Shown: piece by piece, positions 17,975 through 25,521 of the stretch
Numbering within the stretch: position 1 is the stretch's first letter
Layout of the letters: every line of letters begins with the position of its first letter
Position numbers and translations under genes: made by a program
The notes under the pieces: generated by a model
Seen by the model: only the letters and a program-made list of their open reading frames with translations
Database searches by the model: none
Told to the model about the DNA's origin: nothing
Assembly: GCF_001425605.1 (NCBI RefSeq)
Contig: NZ_LMRG01000003.1
Coordinates: forward strand, 62,001 to 126,000
DNA length: 64,000 nucleotides
Source: Rhizobium sp. Leaf453
Lineage (GTDB): Bacteria; Pseudomonadota; Alphaproteobacteria; Rhizobiales; Rhizobiaceae
Direction: 5' to 3'

Positions 17975-19492
17975 TCAGGCAACGTTGCGGACAGTCTCCC
18001 GCAAGTATTCCTCCAACCCGGCGGCTTCCGCCTGGGTCAATGTCAATCCGAGCTTGGTCCGGCGCCAAAGCACGTCCTCTGCGCGCCTTGCCCATTCCTG
18101 GGCGACCAGCCACTGCACTTCGATTTCATAAAGATCGGCGCCGAACAGGCGTCCGAGATCTTCCGCCTTGCCGGCATTGCCGAGCAGGCTTGTCGCCAAC
18201 GTACCATAGAGCCTTACCAATCGACGCGCATGGCGCGCAGCCAGAAACGGATAGCGGCTTGAAAGCTTGGCGACTTCGGATTCATAGGCCGTCGGCGCAA
18301 AATCGCCGCCCGGCAACACGCTTCCGGCCGTCCAAGGACGCCCCTTGGAGCCGATCGCATCGGCGATCTTTTCCAGTGCATGCTCGCCCAGCCGGCGATA
18401 GGTCGTCAGCTTGCCGCCGAACACGTTGAGCAACGGCGCCTCGCCGGCATTGCCGTCGATCTTCAGGACATAATCCCGCGTCGCCTCCTGCGCCTTCGAG
18501 GCACCGTCGTCGAACAGCGGCCGCACGCCGGAATAGGTCCAGACGACATCCGACGGCTTGACCGGTTCGGAAAAGTATTCGCTCGCCGCATTGCAGAGAT
18601 AGTTGATCTCGCCTTCGGTGATCCGGATCTCCTTGGGGTCGCCGGTGAAATCATTGTCGGTCGTGCCGATCAGCGTGAAGTCGGTCTCGTAGGGGATCGC
18701 AAAGATGATGCGATTGTCCGGGTTCTGGAAGAAATAGGCGCGTGCATCGTCGAACTTCTTCTTCACGACGATATGGCTTCCCTGAACCAGACGGACATTG
18801 TGGACATTGTTCTTGCGCACGGCATTCGACAGCACGACATCGACCCAGGGGCCGGCGGCATTGACCAGCATGCGCGACTTGAAGGTGCTCACGACCCCGG
18901 TCGCCGTATCCTCGACCTTGATCACCCAGACGGAGCCTTCGCGTGTCGCCGAGGTCACGCGGCTGCGGGTCATGATATGAGCGCCCTTGAGGGCTGCATC
19001 CTTCGCATTGAGAACAACGAGGCGGGCATCATCGACCCAGCCGTCTGAATATTCGAAAGCCTTGGTAAACAGCGCCTTCAAAGGCTTGGCCGCGGGATCG
19101 CGGCGCATGTCGAGCGTGCGCGTCGCCGGCAGCAGCTTTCGGCCGCCGATATGGTCATAGAGAAAGAGACCGAGACGGATCAGCCACGCGGGGCGGATAC
19201 CGCCCTTGTGGAACGGCAGCACGAAACGCATCGGCCAGATGATATGCGGCGCCATCGCCCAGAGCACTTCGCGCTCCATCAGCGATTCCCGCACGAGACG
19301 GAACTCATAATGCTCGAGATAGCGAAGCCCGCCATGGATCAGCTTGGTGGCGCGCGAGGAGGTGCCGGAGGCGAAATCGTCCATTTCCGCAAGCGCGACC
19401 GAATAGCCGCGGCCGACCGCATCCCTTGCGATCCCGCAGCCATTGATGCCGCCACCGATCACGAAAATGTCGAGTACATCCTGCGCAGGCAC
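17975..19492 (-). CDS. glpD: Aerobic glycerol-3-phosphate dehydrogenase
   Basis: FAD-dependent membrane-associated enzyme oxidising glycerol-3-phosphate to dihydroxyacetone phosphate and feeding electrons to quinone. The N-terminus carries the dinucleotide-binding motif DIFVIGGGINGCGIARDA, followed by GTSSRATKLIHGGLRYLEH, typical of GlpD, and a C-terminal helical domain. GTG 19492 is chosen because ggggaggg lies 6 bases upstream; this gives 505 residues, the family norm, whereas the frame is open to an ATG at 19546. It leads the transport genes, so glycerol uptake and oxidation are co-expressed. No glycerol kinase gene is in the window. Confidence 0.94.
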   Translation of the reverse strand: MPAQDVLDIFVIGGGINGCGIARDAVGRGYSVALAEMDDFASGTSSRATKLIHGGLRYLEHYEFRLVRESLMEREVLWAMAPHIIWPMRFVLPFHKGGIRPAWLIRLGLFLYDHIGGRKLLPATRTLDMRRDPAAKPLKALFTKAFEYSDGWVDDARLVVLNAKDAALKGAHIMTRSRVTSATREGSVWVIKVEDTATGVVSTFKSRMLVNAAGPWVDVVLSNAVRKNNVHNVRLVQGSHIVVKKKFDDARAYFFQNPDNRIIFAIPYETDFTLIGTTDNDFTGDPKEIRITEGEINYLCNAASEYFSEPVKPSDVVWTYSGVRPLFDDGASKAQEATRDYVLKIDGNAGEAPLLNVFGGKLTTYRRLGEHALEKIADAIGSKGRPWTAGSVLPGGDFAPTAYESEVAKLSSRYPFLAARHARRLVRLYGTLATSLLGNAGKAEDLGRLFGADLYEIEVQWLVAQEWARRAEDVLWRRTKLGLTLTQAEAAGLEEYLRETVRNVA

Positions 19493-19508
19493 TGCTTTCC
19501 CTCCCCGC

Positions 19509-19585
19509 TTTTCGCATTGCACCATTTTGCGCATTTGCGAAAGCAAAAATAATTAAAGCGAATATCTAGCGAATGTCAAACGAAT
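19509..19585 (-). promoter_or_regulatory. Candidate GlpR operator region before glpD
   Basis: Between glpR and glpD lie three CGAAT-containing repeats spaced exactly 11 bp apart on the plus strand: GCGAAT at 19558-19563 and 19569-19574, and ACGAAT at 19580-19585. A TTTCGCA/TGCGAAA inverted repeat (19510-19516 and 19536-19542) lies nearer the glpD start. TTCG/CGAA half-sites are typical of GlpR operators in other bacteria. The phasing on one helical face supports protein binding; the identity of the binder is inference. Confidence 0.55.
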
Positions 19586-19620
19586 GTTTTTAGAAAATCA
19601 GCAGTGCCTGAATTCACCCT

Positions 19621-20385
19621 TCAGGCTGAGGTTTCAATCAGGCGAACGTCCTGTTCCTGACAGATCGAACGCACATTTTCGACCGGACAGGTATCGGTAA
19701 TGAAGGTGTGGACCTGCGTTATATGGCCGATCCGCACCGGTGCGGTTCGTTCGAACTTGGTCGAGTCGGACACCAGGATGACATGGCGGGCATTGGCGAT
19801 GATCGCCTGCGCTACTTTCACTTCGCGATAATCGAAATCCAGCAGCGCTCCATCATGGTCGATCGCTGACGCGCCGATGACAGCGTAGTCCACCTTGAAC
19901 TGACGAATGAAATCGACGGCGGCCTCGCCGACAATGCCCCCATCCGCACCACGCACGACACCGCCGGCTATGACGACCTCAATCGAGGGGAAAACCCGCA
20001 AGCGATTGGCAACATTGATATTATTGGTGATCACCATCAGCTCTTTGTGATCGAGCAGCGCTTCGCCGACGGCTTCCGTCGTCGTGCCGATATTGATGAA
20101 CAGCGACGAATTGTTCGGGATCATCGCGGCCGCGGCCTGGCCGATGGCCTGCTTCTCCGGCGCCGCAATCGACCGGCGCGCTTCGTATTTCACATTTTCG
20201 TTTCCGCGCGGGAAGATGGCGCCGCCATGAATGCGCGTCAGCACCCGCCCGTCGCACAAATCGTTGAGATCCTTGCGGATCGTCTGCGGCGTGACCGAAA
20301 AACGCAGGGCAAGTTCATCGACGAGAACACGGCCTTCCGTCTTGGCCAGTTCCAGGATTTCGGACTGTCGACCCGTCAGATACAT
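19621..20385 (-). CDS. glpR: DeoR-family glycerol regulon repressor
   Basis: DeoR-type regulator of 254 residues. The N-terminal winged helix (about 4-57) includes RQSEILELAKTEGRVLVDEL and VTPQTIRKDLNDLC. The C-terminal sugar-phosphate-binding domain shows NIGTTTEAV near 97-105 and the GADGG segment. GlpR proteins repress glp genes until glycerol-3-phosphate binds. The gene is upstream of glpD in the same direction with a 128-base gap holding candidate operators, and an exact inverted repeat lies before its own start, suggesting autoregulation. Confidence 0.93.
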   Translation of the reverse strand: MYLTGRQSEILELAKTEGRVLVDELALRFSVTPQTIRKDLNDLCDGRVLTRIHGGAIFPRGNENVKYEARRSIAAPEKQAIGQAAAAMIPNNSSLFINIGTTTEAVGEALLDHKELMVITNNINVANRLRVFPSIEVVIAGGVVRGADGGIVGEAAVDFIRQFKVDYAVIGASAIDHDGALLDFDYREVKVAQAIIANARHVILVSDSTKFERTAPVRIGHITQVHTFITDTCPVENVRSICQEQDVRLIETSA

Positions 20386-20405
20386 GAATGCTCACTCCCC
20401 ACCGT

Positions 20406-20438
20406 TTTCGTTTTTCTTCATAATATGCAAAAACGAAA
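20406..20438. promoter_or_regulatory. Perfect inverted repeat before glpR, candidate GlpR operator
   Basis: TTTCGTTTTT (20406-20415) and AAAAACGAAA (20429-20438) are exact reverse complements across 13 bases, 20 bases before the glpR start. The TTCG/CGAA cores match those before glpD. The same region lies upstream of the divergent SDR gene. Confidence 0.6.
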
Positions 20439-20565
20439 GCAGTGCAATTTCATAAACGCGTCATGCCCTTCGAAAAGGAACCTGCGGGAAAATGAAAGGT
20501 CAATCGCCGCGTTTGCAATTCTGGTCGCGATGCGACAGCCTGTCGGTCGCTTGGGAGGATTTCCG

Positions 20566-21336
20566 ATGTTTCATCCATCTTTGTTCAAGGATCTGAACGT
20601 AGTCGTCACGGGTGCCGGACGCGGTATCGGCCTTGAGGTCGCGCGCCAGTTTCTCGATTGTGGCGCCATCGTCTATCTGCATGGCGGGCGCATCGCGCGC
20701 GAGCCACTTCCGGACTTTCTCGATTCCGCATTGGTCGATGGCCGGGCCTATCTCTCCTATGCCGATTTCTCCACGGCCGGTGGCGTCGATCTGCTCGCGG
20801 AAAGCATCGGCAAGCGGCTTCAGACGATCGACGTCCTGATCAACAATGCCGGCACCATGGTGGGACGCTTCCTCGCAGGGGACCTGACGGACGCCCAATA
20901 TGAAAGTGTCGTCCAACTCAACCAGACGGCTGTGGTCCAGACCACCCGGGCACTCTTGCCGTTGATCAGGCGTGGCACGCATCCGGCGATCGTCAACACC
21001 GTGTCCATTTCGGCCCTGACCGGCGGCAGCGCCGGCTCATCGATCTACTCGGCAACAAAGGCCTTCGTCTCCACCTATTCCAAGGCACTCGCACGCGAAC
21101 TGGCGCCGGACGGCATCCGCGTCAATTGCGTGTCGCCGGGTACCATCACCACCGATTTCCACGATCGTTATTCCTCCGCCGAAAAGCTGGAGGCCACCCG
21201 CAAGACGATCCCGCTACAGCGGTTGGGAACGGCGGAAGATTGCGCGCCTGCCTATTTGTTCCTCGCCTCGCATGCGCTCTCCGGCTACATCACCGGCCAG
21301 GTGCTGGAAGTGAACGGCGGACAGCTGATCTGCTGA
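20566..21336 (+). CDS. Short-chain dehydrogenase/reductase
   Basis: Classical SDR oxidoreductase of 256 residues using NAD(P)(H). It shows VVTGAGRGIGLEVA near 13-26, the NNAG motif (DVLINNAGTMVG), the catalytic serine in NTVSISALTGG, the YSATK catalytic Tyr/Lys pair and the C-terminal GYITGQVLEVNGGQ. ATG 20566 has ggagg 7 bases upstream; longer frames upstream run antisense through glpR and are not credible. The substrate is unknown. It precedes the LysR gene by 34 bases in the same direction and may be co-transcribed with it. Confidence 0.9.
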   Translation: MFHPSLFKDLNVVVTGAGRGIGLEVARQFLDCGAIVYLHGGRIAREPLPDFLDSALVDGRAYLSYADFSTAGGVDLLAESIGKRLQTIDVLINNAGTMVGRFLAGDLTDAQYESVVQLNQTAVVQTTRALLPLIRRGTHPAIVNTVSISALTGGSAGSSIYSATKAFVSTYSKALARELAPDGIRVNCVSPGTITTDFHDRYSSAEKLEATRKTIPLQRLGTAEDCAPAYLFLASHALSGYITGQVLEVNGGQLIC

Positions 21337-21370
21337 GCGCAGACAACACCGCGTTTGGGAGAGGTAGCGC

Positions 21371-22264
21371 ATGATCGACAAGCTGGAATTCTTCATCGCG
21401 CTCGCCCAGGAACGGCATTTCGGGCGCGCCGCCGACCTTTGCGGCATCACCCAGCCGACCCTTTCGGCTGCCATCAAGCAGCTTGAAGAGCAACTCGGCG
21501 TCATGCTGGTCAATCGCGGCTCGCGTTACCAGAGCCTGACGCCGGAGGGCCAGCGCGTGCTGGAATGGGCGCGCCGCATCGTCAGCGATTCCCGCACCAT
21601 GCATGAGGAGATGCGGGCCGCACGACGCGGTCTGGTCGGCCATATCCGGCTGGCCGCCGTGCCGACGACACTCGCCATGGTACCCCGCATCACCGGCCCG
21701 TTCCAGGAAAAGCATCCCGACGTCACCTTTTCCGTGCTCTCCACCACATCCCTGAAAATCCTCGGCCTTCTGGAAAATCTGGAGATCGACGCAGGCCTCA
21801 CCTATCTCGAGAACGAGCCGCTTGGTCGCGTCACCAGTGTACCGCTGCAGGTAGAGCGTTATCATCTCGTCACCGCCGCCGGCAGCCCGCTGTCGGATCG
21901 CGAAACCGTGACTTGGAAGGAAATCGCCGGCATTCGGCTTTGTCTATTGACCGCCGATATGCAGAACCGGCGCATCATCAACCAGCATTTCGCCGAGGCT
22001 GGTGTCAGCGTCTCGCCAAAACTCGAATCAAATTCGATGATCGTGCTGTTTTCCCATGTGCGCACTGGACACTGGGCCAGCATCATGCCCTATAACGTCG
22101 GGAAATCGTTTGGCTTTTACGAGGACATCCGCCTCATTCCGATCGTCGAGCCGGACGCCCGCCACACGGTCGGTCTGGTCGCCACGCACCGGGAACCGTT
22201 CACGCCCCTCGTCTCCGCACTTCTGCACGAAGCCCGCACACTCGGCGAGATTCCCCCCTATTGA
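21371..22264 (+). CDS. LysR-family regulator of formate dehydrogenase
   Basis: LysR-type regulator of 297 residues with the N-terminal HTH (IDKLEFFIALAQERHFGRAA and ITQPTLSAAIKQLEEQLG) and a periplasmic-binding-fold effector domain from about 90. It lies directly upstream of the fdsGBACD genes in the same orientation, the position of the LysR gene fdsR beside fds operons such as that of Cupriavidus necator, so it probably controls formate oxidation in response to formate or a related signal. An OxyR/LysR-type palindrome overlaps its stop codon. Confidence 0.9.
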   Translation: MIDKLEFFIALAQERHFGRAADLCGITQPTLSAAIKQLEEQLGVMLVNRGSRYQSLTPEGQRVLEWARRIVSDSRTMHEEMRAARRGLVGHIRLAAVPTTLAMVPRITGPFQEKHPDVTFSVLSTTSLKILGLLENLEIDAGLTYLENEPLGRVTSVPLQVERYHLVTAAGSPLSDRETVTWKEIAGIRLCLLTADMQNRRIINQHFAEAGVSVSPKLESNSMIVLFSHVRTGHWASIMPYNVGKSFGFYEDIRLIPIVEPDARHTVGLVATHREPFTPLVSALLHEARTLGEIPPY

Positions 22265-22279
22265 TAGAAAATTCCTATC
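22263..22279 (+). promoter_or_regulatory. LysR-type palindrome upstream of fdsG
   Basis: GATAG-n7-CTATC is an exact inverted repeat with the T-n11-A geometry of LysR-type boxes and the ATAG-n7-CTAT half of an OxyR-like site. It overlaps the stop codon of the LysR gene and lies about 200 bases before fdsG, so it could be the recognition site for activating the fds operon. Confidence 0.5.
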
Positions 22280-22479
22280 ACTCAACGAAATACGCGTATT
22301 GACCCGATATCTGAGTGCTGACACGCTGTTCGTTAATGCGTGAAATGCAAAAACGCCGTCTTTGTCCTGTACGGGATGAGACGAGACTATCCGAAGCTCT
22401 GGAGGGGGCGGGTGATATCGGACGGTGGAACTGAGCATAGCGCGCCATATTGTTCATTTCAGTTCGGGAGGTCTGAACG

Positions 22480-22959
22480 TTGAACCTGCATGTATCAAGC
22501 CGGGATATCGGTGAGCGGACGCTGTCCATCATCGGCGAGTTGAAAGCGCTCGAAGGCCCGCTTCTGCCGATTCTGCACGAAATCCAGGCCGAGTTCGGTT
22601 ATGTGCCGCAGGAAGCCCTGCCGATCATTGCCCGCGAACTCAACCTGTCTCGCGCCGAGGTTCACGGCGTCGTCTCGTTCTATCACGATTACCGCGATCA
22701 CCCGACCGGCCGGCATGTGCTGAAGCTCTGTCGCGCCGAGGCCTGTCAGTCGATGGGCGGCGATGCGCTGGCGGAGCGGGTCAAGGCCCTGCTCGGTATC
22801 GATTTCCACCAGACGACACTGGATGGCGCCGTGACACTCGAACCTGTCTACTGTCTGGGGCTCTGTTCCACCGCACCCGCCGCCATGCTGGACGGTGAGG
22901 TGCACGGAAGGCTCGATGCGGATGCGGTAAAAGACCTCGTTGCGGAGGTGCGCGCATGA
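22480..22959 (+). CDS. fdsG: NAD-dependent formate dehydrogenase gamma subunit
   Basis: Thioredoxin-fold [2Fe-2S] subunit of 159 residues, homologous to NuoE/HoxE. The four cluster cysteines are visible in LCRAEACQSMGG (about 85-96) and YCLGLCSTAP (about 125-134). It relays electrons within the soluble molybdenum formate dehydrogenase that oxidises formate to CO2 with NAD+. The likely start is TTG 22480, placed about 9 bases after cgggaggtc; no ATG is available before conserved sequence. Its stop overlaps the fdsB start by four bases (ATGA). Confidence 0.92.
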   Translation: MNLHVSSRDIGERTLSIIGELKALEGPLLPILHEIQAEFGYVPQEALPIIARELNLSRAEVHGVVSFYHDYRDHPTGRHVLKLCRAEACQSMGGDALAERVKALLGIDFHQTTLDGAVTLEPVYCLGLCSTAPAAMLDGEVHGRLDADAVKDLVAEVRA

Positions 22960-24512
22960 CCGTCACCATTTTCGTCCCCCGCGATGCGGCAGCACTCGCT
23001 GTCGGTGCCGACAGGGTGGCCAAGGCCATCGAAAAGGAAATCGCTGCCCGTGGCATCGATGCGCGTGTGGTGCGCAATGGTTCGCGCGGCATGCTGTGGC
23101 TGGAACCGCTTGTGGAGGTGCGCACGGATCACGGCCGCATCGCCTACGGCCCGGTGAAACCATCGGACGTCGTCTCGCTCTTCGATGCCGGTTTCCTCAA
23201 TGGCAGCGCCCATCCGCTCTGTCATGGGCCGACCCAGGATATCCCCTATTATGCAAGCCAGACTCGCCTCACCTTCTCCCGCTGCGGAGTGACCGATCCG
23301 CTGTCGATCGAAGACTATCGCCAATATCGCGGCCTGACCGGGCTGGAAAAGGCGATCGCTATGACGCCTGCCGATATCGTCAAGGAAGTCACCGACAGCG
23401 GCCTGCGCGGGCGCGGCGGCGCGGGCTTCCCGACCGGCATCAAGTGGAAGACGGTGATGGATGCGGCCGGGCCGCAGAAATATATCGTCTGCAACGCCGA
23501 CGAAGGCGACAGTGCGACTTTTGCCGACCGGATGATCATGGAAGGCGATCCCTTCGTGCTGATCGAGGGCATGGCGATCGCCGGCATCGCGACCGGCGCG
23601 ACCAAGGGCTATGTCTATATCCGTTCGGAATACCCGCATGCGATAGCGATCATGGACGAAGCGATCCGCCTCGCCCGCGCCGAAAAGATCCTCGGGCCTT
23701 CGGTGCTCGGGTCAGCCTACGCCTTCGACATGGAAGTGCGCAGCGGTGCCGGAGCTTACGTCTGCGGCGAGGAAACCTCGCTCTTGAACAGCCTGGAAGG
23801 CAAGCGCGGCATCGTGCGCGCCAAGCCGCCACTCCCCGCCCTGCAAGGTTTCCTGGGGCGGCCGACGGTCGTCAACAATGTGATGTCGCTCGCCTCCATC
23901 CCTGTCATTCTCGACCGGGGCGCGGCTTTCTACAAGGATTTCGGCATGGGCCGTTCGCGCGGCACGATCCCGATCCAGATCGCCGGCAATGTCAAACATG
24001 GCGGCCTTTACGAGATCGCCTTCGGCCTCACCCTCGGCCAGATCGTCAACGAGATCGGAGGCGGCACGGCCAGCGGACGGCCGGTCAAGGCCGTGCAGGT
24101 CGGCGGCCCGCTCGGCGCCTATTTCCCGGTCTCGCTGTTCGACACGCCGTTCGATTACGAGGCTTTCGCGGCCAAGGATGGGCTGATCGGTCATGCCGGT
24201 ATCACAGTCTTCGACGACACGGTGGACATGCTGAAGCAGGCACGCTTCGCGATGGAATTCTGCGCCATCGAAAGCTGCGGCAAGTGCACCCCCTGCCGCA
24301 TCGGCTCCACCCGCGGCGTCGAGACCGCCGACAAGATTGCCCAGGGGATCGAGCTGGAGAAGAACAAGGCGCTGCTCGCCGACCTCTGCAACACGATGAA
24401 ATTCGGCTCGCTCTGCGCGCTGGGCGGCTTCACACCCTATCCGGTGATGAGCGCGATGAACCATTTCCCCAACGATTTCTCGCCGGCTCCGATGGTGGAG
24501 GCTGCGGAATGA
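22956..24512 (+). CDS. fdsB: NAD-dependent formate dehydrogenase beta subunit
   Basis: Flavoprotein of 518 residues, NuoF-like, carrying FMN, the NAD-binding site and one [4Fe-4S] cluster. A thioredoxin-like N-terminal domain (about 1-100) precedes GLRGRGGAGFPTGIKWK and NADEGDSATFADR (FMN/NADH site); the cluster motif ESCGKCTPCRIG is near 447-458. Length is normal for FdsB, so the gene is intact. It is translationally coupled at both ends: ATGA overlap with fdsG and, unexpectedly, ATGA overlap with an unrelated low-GC gene where fdsA would be expected. Confidence 0.94.
   Translation: MTVTIFVPRDAAALAVGADRVAKAIEKEIAARGIDARVVRNGSRGMLWLEPLVEVRTDHGRIAYGPVKPSDVVSLFDAGFLNGSAHPLCHGPTQDIPYYASQTRLTFSRCGVTDPLSIEDYRQYRGLTGLEKAIAMTPADIVKEVTDSGLRGRGGAGFPTGIKWKTVMDAAGPQKYIVCNADEGDSATFADRMIMEGDPFVLIEGMAIAGIATGATKGYVYIRSEYPHAIAIMDEAIRLARAEKILGPSVLGSAYAFDMEVRSGAGAYVCGEETSLLNSLEGKRGIVRAKPPLPALQGFLGRPTVVNNVMSLASIPVILDRGAAFYKDFGMGRSRGTIPIQIAGNVKHGGLYEIAFGLTLGQIVNEIGGGTASGRPVKAVQVGGPLGAYFPVSLFDTPFDYEAFAAKDGLIGHAGITVFDDTVDMLKQARFAMEFCAIESCGKCTPCRIGSTRGVETADKIAQGIELEKNKALLADLCNTMKFGSLCALGGFTPYPVMSAMNHFPNDFSPAPMVEAAE
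24500..24510 (+). repeat. Left copy of imperfect direct repeat flanking the inserted gene
   Basis: GGCTGCGGAAT at the extreme 3' end of fdsB. A copy differing at one position, GGCTGGGGAAT, lies at 25498-25508 at the end of the inserted gene. The pair delimits a 998-base insert. Confidence 0.55.
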
Positions 24513-25510
24513 CGACGGACTCGGCCGAAGTCATCAAATTCGCGACTTTGTTCTCCAAGTTGAAGAACTTGGATTTAGAGCCAACCGATCTCGCTCGAAT
24601 TGCCAAGAACGATGAGAGCATTCGCGAACTATGTATCGATCTACATTTCTCCGCTTCGGTGCTTAGGAACGCTGAGCGCTCTGACCGGCAGATTTTTGCA
24701 AGTCCAACAGAGCCGAAGTTCATAAAACAGTTCCGAGATTTTGAAGCCCGATTTGAACACGTTGTCGCTGAGGTTTTTTTGGCCGATCTAGACCTAGGCA
24801 TATTGAGTCCGTCAGATCAGAATGATGCACTGTCGGTTCCCGCAGCGCTATCCCGCGCCCAACGACATTGGGAGATTGCCGACGACAGCGCTCTTGAGAA
24901 GGCGCAAAGTATTGAAACCGCGCTAAACTTCGCTCGTGACGAGGCCACTCAAGAACATCGCGGATTCCCAGATGGCTTTCCGGAAAGTATTGAGGACGCC
25001 GTTTTCGCTTGGAACCAGTTGCGGGGCCATACCGGCTTGAGTCTTCGCGCTACATTGCGAAGACGGCTGCTTGTTCCATTTGTGATGATCCCGCGGCATA
25101 TTGATTCAAAATATGGGACAACCGAGAAATTTTCTCTCCTCCGCCTCCTTCAAGAGGTCCACGAGTGTTTCATATTTGGTCAATTTCTCGCTTCGATAGT
25201 ATTGATGCGAAGTGTGATCGAACAGGTATTGAGAGATCACTATAAAGCAGGTGACGATCATACGAAGCTAAAGACTCGTATCGAACTGGCTGTCGACCTC
25301 CCGCCACAAGCAAACAAAATTGCGCTTCAAAGCTTTCGGGAGCTTTCAAATGCAGTTGTGCATTCGGATGTGAAAGAGAGTGGCCGTTTGAAAAGCAAAG
25401 ACTCCATGGTCTTTGAGCTTCAAATCGTGCGCGCCATGAGCTTGGTGCAGACGCTAATCGAAGGCACGCCCCGTAACACACGCCCCAACTTTGCTTCGGC
25501 TGGGGAATAA
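24509..25510 (+). CDS. Low-GC insert gene in the fds operon, DUF4145/HEPN-like C-terminus
   Basis: A 333-residue protein with no link to formate oxidation. G+C is clearly lower than in its neighbours: the 60 bases at 25081-25140 hold 25 G/C, against 49 for 24061-24120 in fdsB. No signal peptide or membrane helix is seen. The sequence is largely helical; the C-terminal third has FIFGQFLASIVLMRSVIEQV (near 230-250) and RELSNAVVH (277-285), which resembles the DUF4145 pattern LR-x-x-x-N-x-A-x-H of HEPN-like proteins. Its ATG overlaps the fdsB stop (ATGA) and fdsA begins 11 bases after it, so it is translated with the operon. It is probably horizontally acquired. Function unknown; a defence or RNA-cutting role is only suggested by the HEPN resemblance. 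Confidence 0.8.
   Translation: MTTDSAEVIKFATLFSKLKNLDLEPTDLARIAKNDESIRELCIDLHFSASVLRNAERSDRQIFASPTEPKFIKQFRDFEARFEHVVAEVFLADLDLGILSPSDQNDALSVPAALSRAQRHWEIADDSALEKAQSIETALNFARDEATQEHRGFPDGFPESIEDAVFAWNQLRGHTGLSLRATLRRRLLVPFVMIPRHIDSKYGTTEKFSLLRLLQEVHECFIFGQFLASIVLMRSVIEQVLRDHYKAGDDHTKLKTRIELAVDLPPQANKIALQSFRELSNAVVHSDVKESGRLKSKDSMVFELQIVRAMSLVQTLIEGTPRNTRPNFASAGE
25498..25508 (+). repeat. Right copy of imperfect direct repeat flanking the inserted gene
   Basis: GGCTGGGGAAT, ten of eleven bases identical to 24500-24510. It encodes the end of the inserted protein as the left copy encodes the end of FdsB, and both copies run straight into a stop codon. Confidence 0.55.
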
Positions 25511-25521
25511 GAGGTCTAACC

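Noticed and set aside
20047-20565. N-terminal extension of the SDR gene through the glpR region
   Set aside because: The extension is antisense to glpR; a good ribosome binding site and the normal SDR length support ATG 20566.
22940-24508. Fusion of the low-GC gene to a long upstream frame overlapping fdsB
   Set aside because: The upstream part is an out-of-frame arginine-rich reading of fdsB. The base composition changes exactly at 24509, where an ATGA overlap gives a natural start.
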